From the NCBI GenBank assembly GCA_903930805.1, contig CAIYZZ010000440.1, forward strand, positions 1-15,038: DNA of 15,038 nucleotides, given 5' to 3'. The position numbers were made by a program, and so were the translations under genes. The notes under the pieces are model-generated. The model saw only the letters and a list, made by a program, of their open reading frames with translations. It ran no database searches and was not told where the DNA came from. The DNA comes from an uncultured Rhodocyclaceae bacterium (GTDB lineage Bacteria; Pseudomonadota; Gammaproteobacteria; Burkholderiales; Rhodocyclaceae). Every line of letters begins with the position of its first letter. The first letter of the stretch is position 1. Positions 1 to 6,567 of the stretch are shown here, piece by piece.

Positions 1-1032
1 CGGCGCATCGTAGAGTGCGTCATAGACATAGGAGGAGCCGACATCGAGAGCCTGGCCTCCCACGGACATCGCGGTACCGAGCAGGTTGAAGTTCGAGAAG
101 CTCCCACCGCCACTGCTCTTCTTGCAGCAGTTGGCCAGGCCAAACAGCTTGATCCGGCAACGCGAGTCGAAGCCCTTGAAGATTTCCGTCTCCGAGCCAT
201 ACACCCCAGCCTCCCGTGCCGCTTCCATCAGGGCCATGGAGCGGGCGAAGTCGGTATCGTTTGGATAGCCACGATCGAAGCAGTTGCCGTTCTGGCAGAA
301 GGTTTGCCCGGAGCAATCCTTGACAGTGTTTGTCTGTGCCGGGATTGAGACACATTGGTAGGTCCGCTGCTCCAGCGGGCACTGCCCGGCGAAGGTCTCA
401 GTGCTGCCACACACCGACGATTGCAGGCTGCAATTCGGATTGGCGGCATAGCCATCGCATTCCGAGGTATCGGATCGCCCTGTGAAACAGGCAAAGGTGT
501 TCTGCTTCTGATAGCAGCCATCCGGAGCGACATCACTGGGCGATATTCCCGTCGGCAAGGTTGGCTGCGTGGTCGAGACGCAGGTGCTCTCCGCAATCTG
601 GCAATTGGCATTGCCGGACAGGGACTGACAGGGACCGGGATCGTAATTGCTGGAGATCAGCGTGTAGGTGTCCGAGAGGCGGATCGTGTTGGCTGGCGTC
701 GCCATCGATGCATTTCCGCAGCGCCAGGTTTGCGTATAGTGCATGCACCCGGAGTTGAACATCGTGTCCATCAGTGCGCACTGGGAATTGGTCTGCCAAC
801 ATTGGGGCTGGAGATCGACGAAAGGCTGGCAGTAATTGACGGCATTGGGCTTGAGACAGGTATAGGTATCCTCGTACTCCCAGCAACCGCCGACCTCCGC
901 CAGGGTGACGATGATTCCCGATACGTTCTTGGTCGCCGACGTGTCTACACAGACCGATCCGGACAACTGGCAGTCCGACGCCTGCGCCAGCAAACCCCAC
1001 AGTAAGCCGATAATTGCCAGCCAGGCTCTCAT
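1..1032 (-). CDS. TraN-like Cys-rich conjugation protein, C-terminal half (partial, runs off the left edge)
   Basis: An open frame runs without a stop from an ATG at 1032 to base 1 (344 codons seen). The ATG overlaps the stop of the preceding gene (ATGA). The product starts with a signal peptide (MRAWLAIIGLLWGLLAQA) and has about 25 cysteines in regularly spaced Cys-X motifs. It continues into a segment resembling the C-terminal half of F-type TraN: a CSGQTFCQNGNCF stretch, an acidic/alanine linker, then RCRIKLFGLANCCKKSSGG. In F-like systems TraN is an outer-membrane mating-pair stabilisation protein whose fold depends on many disulfides. Here this part is a separate gene with its own export signal. 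The family match is by eye, so the exact family is less certain than the conjugation context. Confidence 0.72.
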   Translation of the reverse strand, partial: MRAWLAIIGLLWGLLAQASDCQLSGSVCVDTSATKNVSGIIVTLAEVGGCWEYEDTYTCLKPNAVNYCQPFVDLQPQCWQTNSQCALMDTMFNSGCMHYTQTWRCGNASMATPANTIRLSDTYTLISSNYDPGPCQSLSGNANCQIAESTCVSTTQPTLPTGISPSDVAPDGCYQKQNTFACFTGRSDTSECDGYAANPNCSLQSSVCGSTETFAGQCPLEQRTYQCVSIPAQTNTVKDCSGQTFCQNGNCFDRGYPNDTDFARSMALMEAAREAGVYGSETEIFKGFDSRCRIKLFGLANCCKKSSGGGSFSNFNLLGTAMSVGGQALDVGSSYVYDALYDAP

Positions 1033-2135
1033 TGGCTGCGCAACCTCAGCGCCGCGCACTGGTCGGAGGTCCAGTTGCTCACGGTCTTCGTGATAGGAAG
1101 ATTGAGCGGCGAACCGACGCCCGTACCGCCCGCTGAGTTGCACCCGGAGCTGACGTTCCGCATCGATGGCGTACAAGTCGTCGACGTGCAATTGACGCTG
1201 TAGTAGACGTACAAGTTGCAGCCGAAGCCCAGGTTGCTGACGTAGTAGTCTGTGACCGATTGGCCAGGTGCGACGGCAACGTGGAAAAGCCCATAGCTGC
1301 CATCCCAGGGATAGCCGATCCAGTTGTAGTCGTAGCGGTTCACCCCGTCGTAGGACCGGTACGGCTCGACGTCATAGGATCGTCCGTCGCCGCCGCAGAA
1401 GATATTCATCGCCATGTAGGGATCGACGCACCAGCTGCAATCGACGTAGGCGGCACGGCCCAGCCAGGCGCCCGGTGTGCATTGGCCAAACCCGACGGTC
1501 ACTGAATTCCCTCGGCGGCATTTCAGGGTCTCGTAGGCATTGATGGTCTGGTCGCACTGGAAATTGGAATCGGAATCGATGTTGATGATCCGCCCCATCG
1601 TGCATTGCTCGGTGGTCAGCTCGCGGATCGACGAACAGGTCTCGGTCGTGGTCTGGGCCGGGGTGGTATCAGTGCGTGTCACGCATTGGCTGTTGCTGCC
1701 CATGCCACCACTGATCCCGGACGACTGGAACACCGCCTCGGCGGAATTTCTCGACGTGCGAGCCCCGAGAATCATCGGATCGTTGCCGGTGATGGTGAAT
1801 TGCGGCCAGATATCAGGATTCCGGGCCAGGAAATTGACAGCATCGCACTCCTGGCGACGGATCGGATTGCTGTCGGGCGTCCCGGTCGCACACAGCGACA
1901 CCTTGCCGGCACCAGGACCGATCGTATCGCCATGCCCCCCTTGGAAGTAGCCGGTTTCCGCAACCGACTGACCATAGGCTGGCAACTTGTCCTGGATACT
2001 GCCGGCACTGATGGCGCCAAGGTTCTGCGGATTGACCGCATTGCCGAGATTCTTGCCGTCATTGAAGGCGGCAGTCGCATCGGCCCAGCATTGAATCGGC
2101 AGGATCAAGAGAAGCCAGATCGTCCTCCGCCTCAT
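1029..2135 (-). CDS. TraN-like conjugation protein, N-terminal half
   Basis: I chose the start at 2135 (MRRRTIWLLLILPIQCWADA). It gives a clean signal peptide and an ATGA overlap with the trbC stop; the longer frame from 2189 would put 18 polar residues before the signal. The mature part has a G/Q-rich N-terminal stretch and a cysteine-rich middle, including the stretch CVTRTDTTPAQTTTETCSSI. This resembles the N-terminal half of TraN, which sits after trbC in F-type operons. It stops at 1029, about 368 residues, shorter than full F TraN (about 600). The following overlapping gene carries the remaining TraN-like region. No frameshift is needed: the second gene has its own start and signal peptide. 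Confidence 0.7.
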   Translation of the reverse strand: MRRRTIWLLLILPIQCWADATAAFNDGKNLGNAVNPQNLGAISAGSIQDKLPAYGQSVAETGYFQGGHGDTIGPGAGKVSLCATGTPDSNPIRRQECDAVNFLARNPDIWPQFTITGNDPMILGARTSRNSAEAVFQSSGISGGMGSNSQCVTRTDTTPAQTTTETCSSIRELTTEQCTMGRIINIDSDSNFQCDQTINAYETLKCRRGNSVTVGFGQCTPGAWLGRAAYVDCSWCVDPYMAMNIFCGGDGRSYDVEPYRSYDGVNRYDYNWIGYPWDGSYGLFHVAVAPGQSVTDYYVSNLGFGCNLYVYYSVNCTSTTCTPSMRNVSSGCNSAGGTGVGSPLNLPITKTVSNWTSDQCAALRLRSQ

Positions 2136-2869
2136 CGGCCCCCCCCACTTTCCAGACGCATCCGATATGACCGTGCCACCTTCGCCCATTCAGGGCTCTT
2201 GCGCTCGATGTAGTCCAGAGCGAAGTTCAGCGTCACGTCGCCGGTCACCTTGGCAAAGGTCTCAGGCTTCGAGCAGCCATCCTCCATCACCGATCCTGCC
2301 CGGGCGTTGGCGATCACGACGGCCGGCACCTGGCGGATGGAGAATTGTTGGAATGCCGGCGGATGGATAACGACCGAGACGTTGCGTTCGCCGATCAGGG
2401 CACGCACTTCTTCGCCCATGCGTTTCATCGAATCACCCTTGAGACCACGAAACACCAGCGTTCCCCCTACTCGCTCGGCTTGCTCGATCGTCTGGGCAAG
2501 CGCTTCCCTGGGCATGGAGAACGAGACAAAGATCAGCAGATCCGGCTGTCCAGTTCCTGCGGTTGGGCTGGAGTTCTTGATGGACTGGAACTTCCGAGCA
2601 ATGGACTCGATGTCAGGGGCCTTCGCGCCGGGTTGAGGCAGGCGTTCGGTAGTGGGCATGGCCTGGCCATACTGCTCACGTGCCACGCTGGACTCCGGTA
2701 TGACGCGGATGGCATCGCGCACCCTTGCCTGTGCTCGGGCGATCTCCTCGTCCCCTGGCAGCGAATTACCGCTTTCCGCTCCGAAAGAATTGCCCTGCCC
2801 TGGCAGGAATGCCACCAGGAGCAGGGCCAAGGGGAGGACAACAGAGAGAAGATGGCTAGACCGTGGCAT
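2132..2869 (-). CDS. trbC: F-type conjugal transfer pilus assembly protein TrbC
   Basis: This is a periplasmic protein of F-type pilus assembly (TrbC_Ftype family, thioredoxin-like fold). Start at 2869 gives MPRSSHLLSVVLPLALLLVAFL, a good signal peptide. An in-frame start at 2902 would lengthen the protein to 256 residues and overlap traU. A charged helical linker (about residues 40-70) is followed by the conserved core from about residue 109 (PDLLIFVSFSMP), then TLVFRGLKGDSMKRM and FSIRQVPAVVIA. The usual CxxC of thioredoxins is not present, as expected in TrbC. It begins two bases after the traU stop and its own stop overlaps the next start, so translation is probably coupled. Confidence 0.87.
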   Translation of the reverse strand: MPRSSHLLSVVLPLALLLVAFLPGQGNSFGAESGNSLPGDEEIARAQARVRDAIRVIPESSVAREQYGQAMPTTERLPQPGAKAPDIESIARKFQSIKNSSPTAGTGQPDLLIFVSFSMPREALAQTIEQAERVGGTLVFRGLKGDSMKRMGEEVRALIGERNVSVVIHPPAFQQFSIRQVPAVVIANARAGSVMEDGCSKPETFAKVTGDVTLNFALDYIERKSPEWAKVARSYRMRLESGGGR

Positions 2870-2871
2870 CG

Positions 2872-3879
2872 TCAGTTCAGGGACATGGCCCCCTGGCAGC
2901 AATTACGCTTGCGGAAGACCTGATAGGCGAAATCCTCGCCTTCGAACGGGAACTCCTTGCCGGCACCCCAGAGGATGGTGCTGCGTCCCAACGGCTGGCA
3001 GCACTTCCCCGCGATCTTCGCGGTCTGCGGGATCGGATACAGCATGTGGTACTTGTAGCCGGTCTTGTCCATCAGGGGCTGCGGGTAGTAACCGCACAAA
3101 CCGTCCTCGCCGGAGGCCGCCCACATTAGCCCCTCGCGGTGTAGCTTGGCGATCATGCGATAAAGCTCCAAGCTCGACGCCTGGACACCCCCGACATGTG
3201 CCTGGACATTGCCATTGAGCGGATAGAGGCTGCCCTGGCATCCGGCACACCAGAAGAAGGCATTGCTCGGAAAACCTGCTGTCGCCGCAACGCAATCCGC
3301 AGCACACGCCGCACGTGCCGGCAGGTTGCCAAAGAGATAGACGTCCGGATTGAGCAACCGGGTCAGCTCATCGTCCTTCCAGAGCGGATCGAGTTCAGTC
3401 AGGTAGGCGACATCGAAGCCCTGTTGCTCCAGGCAGCTATTGTCGAGAACGGCCTGCAGGTAGTAGATGATCGGATCGACGTACCAATGCACCTGATAGA
3501 AGGATGATTGGTCCTGGCCATCCCGCCGGTAGCGGCTGGCCACTGGGGCATCAAAGCCTGGATCGATATCGATGCCACCGAGGCTGACCATGCAGAATGG
3601 CTTGCGGACAACATCCACGCGCCGAACCGGCTCCCAGAAGCTGACCTTGAAGCCGAACTTGGGTGGATTGCCGCAGAAGCAGGCTGGAAACCCGCCAGGA
3701 TTCGCCGTGTCCTCCTGGTCGAAGGAGGCCAGGGTCGCCCCGGCGATCTTGATAGGAAACATGCACGACCAGCACAGGTCGGTGATCGGGTTGGCGAACT
3801 TGCCCTTGCAGGAGACCGCACCAGCCGGCCCGACGCCCAGCATCAGCATGATCAGAAGATACTTAAGGACGGATTTCAT
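2872..3879 (-). CDS. traU: F-type conjugal transfer pilus assembly protein TraU
   Basis: This is a periplasmic, cysteine-rich protein of the F-type transfer apparatus (TraU family). The start at 3879 gives MKSVLKYLLIMLMLGVGPAGA, a signal peptide, and about 335 residues, the usual TraU length; an upstream in-frame start at 3900 is possible. Visible hallmarks are an early CWSC motif (residues 36-39), CFCG near residue 67, a segment reading HWYVDPIIYYLQ, an FFWCAGCQGSLYPLNG stretch, and a C-terminal GKCCQPLGRSTILWGAGKEF. It overlaps the end of traW by 17 bp. The gene looks intact. Confidence 0.92.
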   Translation of the reverse strand: MKSVLKYLLIMLMLGVGPAGAVSCKGKFANPITDLCWSCMFPIKIAGATLASFDQEDTANPGGFPACFCGNPPKFGFKVSFWEPVRRVDVVRKPFCMVSLGGIDIDPGFDAPVASRYRRDGQDQSSFYQVHWYVDPIIYYLQAVLDNSCLEQQGFDVAYLTELDPLWKDDELTRLLNPDVYLFGNLPARAACAADCVAATAGFPSNAFFWCAGCQGSLYPLNGNVQAHVGGVQASSLELYRMIAKLHREGLMWAASGEDGLCGYYPQPLMDKTGYKYHMLYPIPQTAKIAGKCCQPLGRSTILWGAGKEFPFEGEDFAYQVFRKRNCCQGAMSLN

Positions 3880-4486
3880 CGACACGCAACCGGTTGCCAT
3901 CCTGTGTGATCAGCGCAGGTACCTGCTTGAGCAGGAACTTCCGGCTCAACACCCCACCCTGGTCGTAGAAGACCTCCCGCTTCCACTGCCGCATGAGCTT
4001 CAGGGGCTCGCCGCCGACCAGAATGGGTTTGACCCGCGACTTCGATTCGGAGAGGAATCGCTTGGCGAAGGCCACCTGGGAACGCTCGCGCTGATCGAAG
4101 AACAGCAGCGTTTGGGTCAGCGGCGCGTAGTCGAGAGGATTTACCCGGGTACCGGCTGGAAAGAGCACCTGCCCTTTCTCATCGACGACGTTGCGATCCA
4201 ACGTCCAGGTCGGATCGACGAAATAGGTACGTGCCGTTTGTGTCGCGGTAATGCTGGGAATGGGGCGAGGTCGCTCGATGGCCTCCACCACTTTGGCTTT
4301 GTAGCGCTCCTCCAGCTTGCGCATCTCGCCGGTTTGTTCAAGACGGCGGAAGCGCTCCTTCATCACCTCGATCAGATCACGTTCGGCGATTTCGTAGGTT
4401 TTACCGACGACTCCCAGATCCTCTGCCAGCGAGGACAGGGGAAACATCAAGGCCGTCAGGACAATCCAGGGAAGAGCAAATACCAT
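3863..4486 (-). CDS. traW: F-type conjugal transfer pilus assembly protein TraW
   Basis: This is a periplasmic protein needed for F-pilus assembly. It is 207 residues, close to the family norm. It has a signal peptide (MVFALPWIVLTALMFPLSSLAED), an early GKTYEIAERDLIE motif typical of TraW, RTYFVDPTWTLDRNVVDEKG, an FPAGTRVNPLDY motif, and a C-terminal KQVPALITQDGNRLRVDEI segment. It is the first intact tra gene here: upstream there is only 173 bp before a divergent toxin-antitoxin operon. The TraC/TrbI/TraF-type genes usually found upstream are missing. No convincing Shine-Dalgarno sequence or promoter is visible before it. Confidence 0.88.
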   Translation of the reverse strand: MVFALPWIVLTALMFPLSSLAEDLGVVGKTYEIAERDLIEVMKERFRRLEQTGEMRKLEERYKAKVVEAIERPRPIPSITATQTARTYFVDPTWTLDRNVVDEKGQVLFPAGTRVNPLDYAPLTQTLLFFDQRERSQVAFAKRFLSESKSRVKPILVGGEPLKLMRQWKREVFYDQGGVLSRKFLLKQVPALITQDGNRLRVDEIRP

Positions 4487-4595
4487 CCGCCGATCTTGGC
4501 ACTGACCATTTCGGAAACGAGAGTCATAAGCACACAGAGCATGCGCATTTCAATCTCCGAACCATTGTCACCGATTGATGAAACCCAGTCATCAG

Positions 4596-4636
4596 TTGAA
4601 TTCGGCTCGCTGAACAGCTAGACTATGTTCAACATA
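4596..4636 (+). promoter_or_regulatory. Promoter and palindromic operator of the XRE/AbiEii pair
   Basis: A -35-like TTGAAT (4596-4601) and a -10-like TAGACT (4619-4624) are separated by 17 bp. A perfect 13-bp palindrome, TATGTT-C-AACATA (4624-4636), begins at the last base of the -10. The ATG at 4660 is preceded by AGAGGG. The position of the palindrome over the start of transcription is what an autoregulating XRE antitoxin would use. The promoter elements are only 4/6 matches each; the palindrome itself is exact. Confidence 0.5.
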
Positions 4637-4659
4637 TTAAACACTTAAGAGGGCTGCTC

Positions 4660-5151
4660 ATGTATTTCCAAGACATCGGGGCCTCTGTCCGAAAGGCTCG
4701 CAAGGCCGTGAATCTCACCCAGGAGAACTTGGCCCTACAGGCTGGTGTATCCCGTGGCACCATCAACCAGTTGGAGACGGGCGTCTTTCCGGATCTCGGT
4801 GTGAAGAAGCTGCTCGCCATCCTCAAGATCGTGGGTCTGGATGTTTCCATCCACAAGGCACGCAAGCCAAAACCTGAAACTCCCGACTATCTGGAAATGG
4901 CCTGCGTCTCTGCCAATGTAAGCTACAAGGGCAAACTGACACCGGATGTGCTGGCGCAAACACTACTGACCGGCAAGGTTCCTGCGAATCTGAGACCGCA
5001 ATTGCGCGTTGTCTACGACGAAGTACCACCAAAGATATTTGCCGGCCTTGTGCGTCAGGTTAGCCACTGGGGTGTCAAACCTGAAAGCGTGCTGCGCCAT
5101 GTGCAGTCCATCGGCGAAGCCATTGGCAGTTCACGAAAGCTGTGCCTATGA
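4660..5151 (+). CDS. XRE-family HTH antitoxin with C-terminal extension
   Basis: This protein has 163 residues. Residues about 5-65 form an XRE/Cro-type helix-turn-helix (LTQENLALQAGVSRGTINQLE), like HipB/HigA-type regulators. A second helical domain occupies about 75-160 and I do not recognise it. Its TGA overlaps the ATG of the nucleotidyltransferase gene (ATGA at 5148-5151), the organisation of a toxin-antitoxin pair. Expected role: bind and repress its own promoter and neutralise the toxin. Classical AbiEi antitoxins have a different winged-helix build, so this is an XRE-type partner of an AbiEii toxin. A Shine-Dalgarno AGAGGG lies 7 bases before the start. Confidence 0.78.
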   Translation: MYFQDIGASVRKARKAVNLTQENLALQAGVSRGTINQLETGVFPDLGVKKLLAILKIVGLDVSIHKARKPKPETPDYLEMACVSANVSYKGKLTPDVLAQTLLTGKVPANLRPQLRVVYDEVPPKIFAGLVRQVSHWGVKPESVLRHVQSIGEAIGSSRKLCL

Positions 5152-5792
5152 TTGATGACCGTATGAAACTGTGGGAGTCGCTGTTCAAGCGTGCCTTGGC
5201 CATTCTCGATCATGCCTGCAAGGCGGGGATGCCTGACGACTGGAGCTTCGGTGGTGGTACCGTCCTGATGCTCAAACACCGGCATCGCTTCAGCAAGGAC
5301 GTGGATATCTTCGTCCCCGATCCGCAGTGCCTTGGGTTCCTGACGCCTCGCCTGAATGATCAGGCAGAGGTGTCTACCCGCGGTTACGATGAGCAGGCGA
5401 ATTCGCTCAAGATTTACTATGCCGAGGGCGAAGTTGATTTTGTGGCGGCGGGCCCCATCACGGCAGCACCATTTGAGCAGCTTGTGATCATGGGGCGATC
5501 GATCAATGTTGAAACCCCGACCGAAATCGTGGCCAAGAAACTCAAGTTCCGGGCTACCGACTTCAAGGCTCGAGATATTTTTGATCTGGCATTGGTGCTG
5601 GAGCGCGAACCCTCCGCGCGCCCGGCACTAAAAGCACTGCTCCGGCAGCAGGGAGATGTCTTGCGCGAACGTTTTCGTACCCACGATCCGTATCTGCGCG
5701 AAGATTTTGCAGCGATAGACACCCTTGAGTTCAATCCGAGTTTCGACAGTTGCCTTCGGTTGATTGATGAAACGTGGTCAACGAAAAGTTAG
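5148..5792 (+). CDS. AbiEii/AbiGii-family nucleotidyltransferase toxin
   Basis: This is a 214-residue protein of the DNA polymerase beta-like nucleotidyltransferase superfamily. Motif I is visible as FGGGTVLMLKHRHRFSKDVDIF (Gly-Gly-Gly-Thr 35-38, Asp51 and Asp53 as metal ligands). A distal lysine/arginine motif, TEIVAKKLKFR, follows, then the family signature ARDIFDLALV. AbiEii-type proteins are toxins of AbiE-like systems linked to phage abortive infection and plasmid stability. Some relatives transfer nucleotides to tRNA acceptor ends; substrate here is unknown. I chose ATG 5148 for its overlap with the antitoxin stop; a GTG at 5142 is also in frame. All catalytic residues I can identify are present. 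Confidence 0.85.
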   Translation: MIDDRMKLWESLFKRALAILDHACKAGMPDDWSFGGGTVLMLKHRHRFSKDVDIFVPDPQCLGFLTPRLNDQAEVSTRGYDEQANSLKIYYAEGEVDFVAAGPITAAPFEQLVIMGRSINVETPTEIVAKKLKFRATDFKARDIFDLALVLEREPSARPALKALLRQQGDVLRERFRTHDPYLREDFAAIDTLEFNPSFDSCLRLIDETWSTKS

Positions 5793-5811
5793 ATGGTTGA
5801 CGGTATCGTTA

Positions 5812-5836
5812 CGCCGACTCGCCAGCGCCGACTTTT
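5812..5836 (+). repeat. 25-bp island repeat, copy A
   Basis: This is the first of three copies of a 25-bp sequence that begins CGCCG and ends CCAGCGCCGACTTTT. It differs from copy C at three positions, all in the middle. It lies 19 bp after the AbiEii stop and 90 bp before the orphan HipB-like gene. It is in the same orientation as copy B and opposite to copy C. Confidence 0.85.
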
Positions 5837-5843
5837 GAAAATT

Positions 5844-5911
5844 GATGCGCTCGCATCGTTTTCTGTTTTTTCCTCATACGAAACCGAATAATCGATGGCA
5901 GCGCATCGATT
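5844..5911. promoter_or_regulatory. Two operator-like palindromes before the orphan HipB-like gene
   Basis: Two perfect inverted repeats share the core GCATCG/CGATGC. They are GATGCG-CT-CGCATC (5844-5857) and AATCGATG-N6-CATCGATT (5890-5911). The second ends just before the AGGAGG ribosome binding site at about 5915-5920. E. coli HipB binds spaced palindromes ahead of hipBA, so these are likely autoregulatory operators. A -10-like AATAAT lies at 5887-5892 inside the second palindrome; no good -35 is visible. Confidence 0.5.
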
Positions 5912-5926
5912 TTCAGGAGGCACATC

Positions 5927-6253
5927 ATGATCGTCAAAATTTCATCTCCACAAGACTTGGGATTGCTGATTCGAGCCGTTCGGAAGCACGAGAAGTTGCG
6001 GCTGGATGATGTTGCTGGATGCGCGAAAGTTGGGCACATATTCCTACGGGAAGTTGAACGGGGAAAGCAGACCGTTCAGCTAGGGCGCGTAATGCAGGTC
6101 TTGGCCGAGTTGGGAATCTTTCTGTGCGCGGACATCCCGACTGAAATTCAGCCGGCATTTGAGAGCCTGAAACAAACCGGAGTTAAGCCGCTAAAGCCTC
6201 GACCAACAAGAAACAAGTCTGCCTCTCAAAATCAGCATCTGGGTACAAAGTGA
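5927..6253 (+). CDS. Orphan HipB-like XRE transcriptional regulator
   Basis: This is a 108-residue protein. Residues about 8-66 make an XRE helix-turn-helix of the HipB/Y4mF type (LGLLIRAVRKHEKLRLDDVA, then VGHIFLREVERGKQTVQLGR and VLAELGIFL). A basic tail follows. It has a perfect AGGAGG Shine-Dalgarno. HipB-type genes are normally followed by hipA, but no HipA motif is visible downstream, only hairpins and a repeat. It therefore seems to be an orphan antitoxin/regulator. It could act on its own promoter or cross-regulate other modules of the island. Confidence 0.75.
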   Translation: MIVKISSPQDLGLLIRAVRKHEKLRLDDVAGCAKVGHIFLREVERGKQTVQLGRVMQVLAELGIFLCADIPTEIQPAFESLKQTGVKPLKPRPTRNKSASQNQHLGTK

Positions 6254-6351
6254 AAGGCCTGTTCCTACTACCCGAACCATCCCGCGTAATTCCGCAATCG
6301 GCGATGCGGAGTAGCTGTCATACCGGCAATGCTTTCTTGTTTTTCTCTTCG

Positions 6352-6398
6352 CATCGCTCCGTAGACTGCGTCCTTAGGACGCAGTCTACGGAGCGATG
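6352..6398. repeat. 47-bp perfect hairpin (22-bp arms, 3-base loop)
   Basis: The arms 6352-6373 and 6377-6398 are exact reverse complements around the loop TTA. The inner part of the stem is CTGCGTCC / GGACGCAG. There is no T-run after either arm, so this is not a typical intrinsic terminator. Candidates are a REP/hairpin-type mobile repeat, a fused pair of transposon ends, or a cruciform site. The inverted repeat itself is directly readable. Confidence 0.85.
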
Positions 6399-6469
6399 GA
6401 GGTGGTGTCAAACGCAATCCCGAGTGAACGGAAGTATTCACTTGGGAAGTTGCCAAATTTCAATGTACA

Positions 6470-6498
6470 TGGGGGCGGTCTGAATCTGACCGCCCCCA
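6470..6498. repeat. GC-rich hairpin beside repeat B
   Basis: TGGGGGCGGTC (6470-6480) is the exact reverse complement of GACCGCCCCCA (6488-6498), with loop TGAATCT. It lies six bases from repeat B. No T-run follows on either strand, so termination is uncertain. It may be part of the end of a mobile element. Confidence 0.75.
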
Positions 6499-6504
6499 AT
6501 AATC

Positions 6505-6529
6505 CGCCGTCCCACCAGCGCCGACTTTT
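6505..6529 (+). repeat. 25-bp island repeat, copy B
   Basis: Second copy of the repeat, ending CCAGCGCCGACTTTT. It differs from copy C at two adjacent central positions. It lies in direct orientation to copy A (693 bp apart, start to start) and in inverted orientation to copy C, so it is the shared boundary of the two modules. Confidence 0.88.
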
Positions 6530-6567
6530 GTTCGCGTAACCCAAATGGGCTGTGCGGTACCGACGTT

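Larger units (their letters stand above)
6254..6504. other. Non-coding gap with two hairpins
   Basis: No supported gene lies between the orphan regulator and repeat B. The stretch holds a long near-perfect hairpin (6352-6398) and a GC-rich hairpin (6470-6498), described separately. A short frame opens with a GTG at 6250 overlapping the regulator's stop, but it crosses the hairpin and its product resembles nothing I know, so I do not call it. Confidence 0.6.

Noticed and set aside
533..1000. Minus-strand frame of 155 codons inside the TraN C-terminal gene
   Set aside because: It is in another frame from the signal-peptide-bearing Cys-rich product, which continues through the whole stretch without a stop.
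4456..4548. Short minus-strand frame ending inside traW as the tail of an upstream tra gene
   Set aside because: Only about 30 codons, a stop lies shortly upstream of it, and the product resembles no TraC, TrbI or TraF tail.
6386..6470. IS21-type end on the minus strand (TGTACATTGAAATTTGGC)
   Set aside because: The TG start and the AAATTTGGC motif recall IS21-family ends, but I see no second end and no transposase genes.
6250..6483. A HipA start after the orphan regulator (GTG overlapping its stop)
   Set aside because: The frame has no HipA motif and runs through the 47-bp hairpin.
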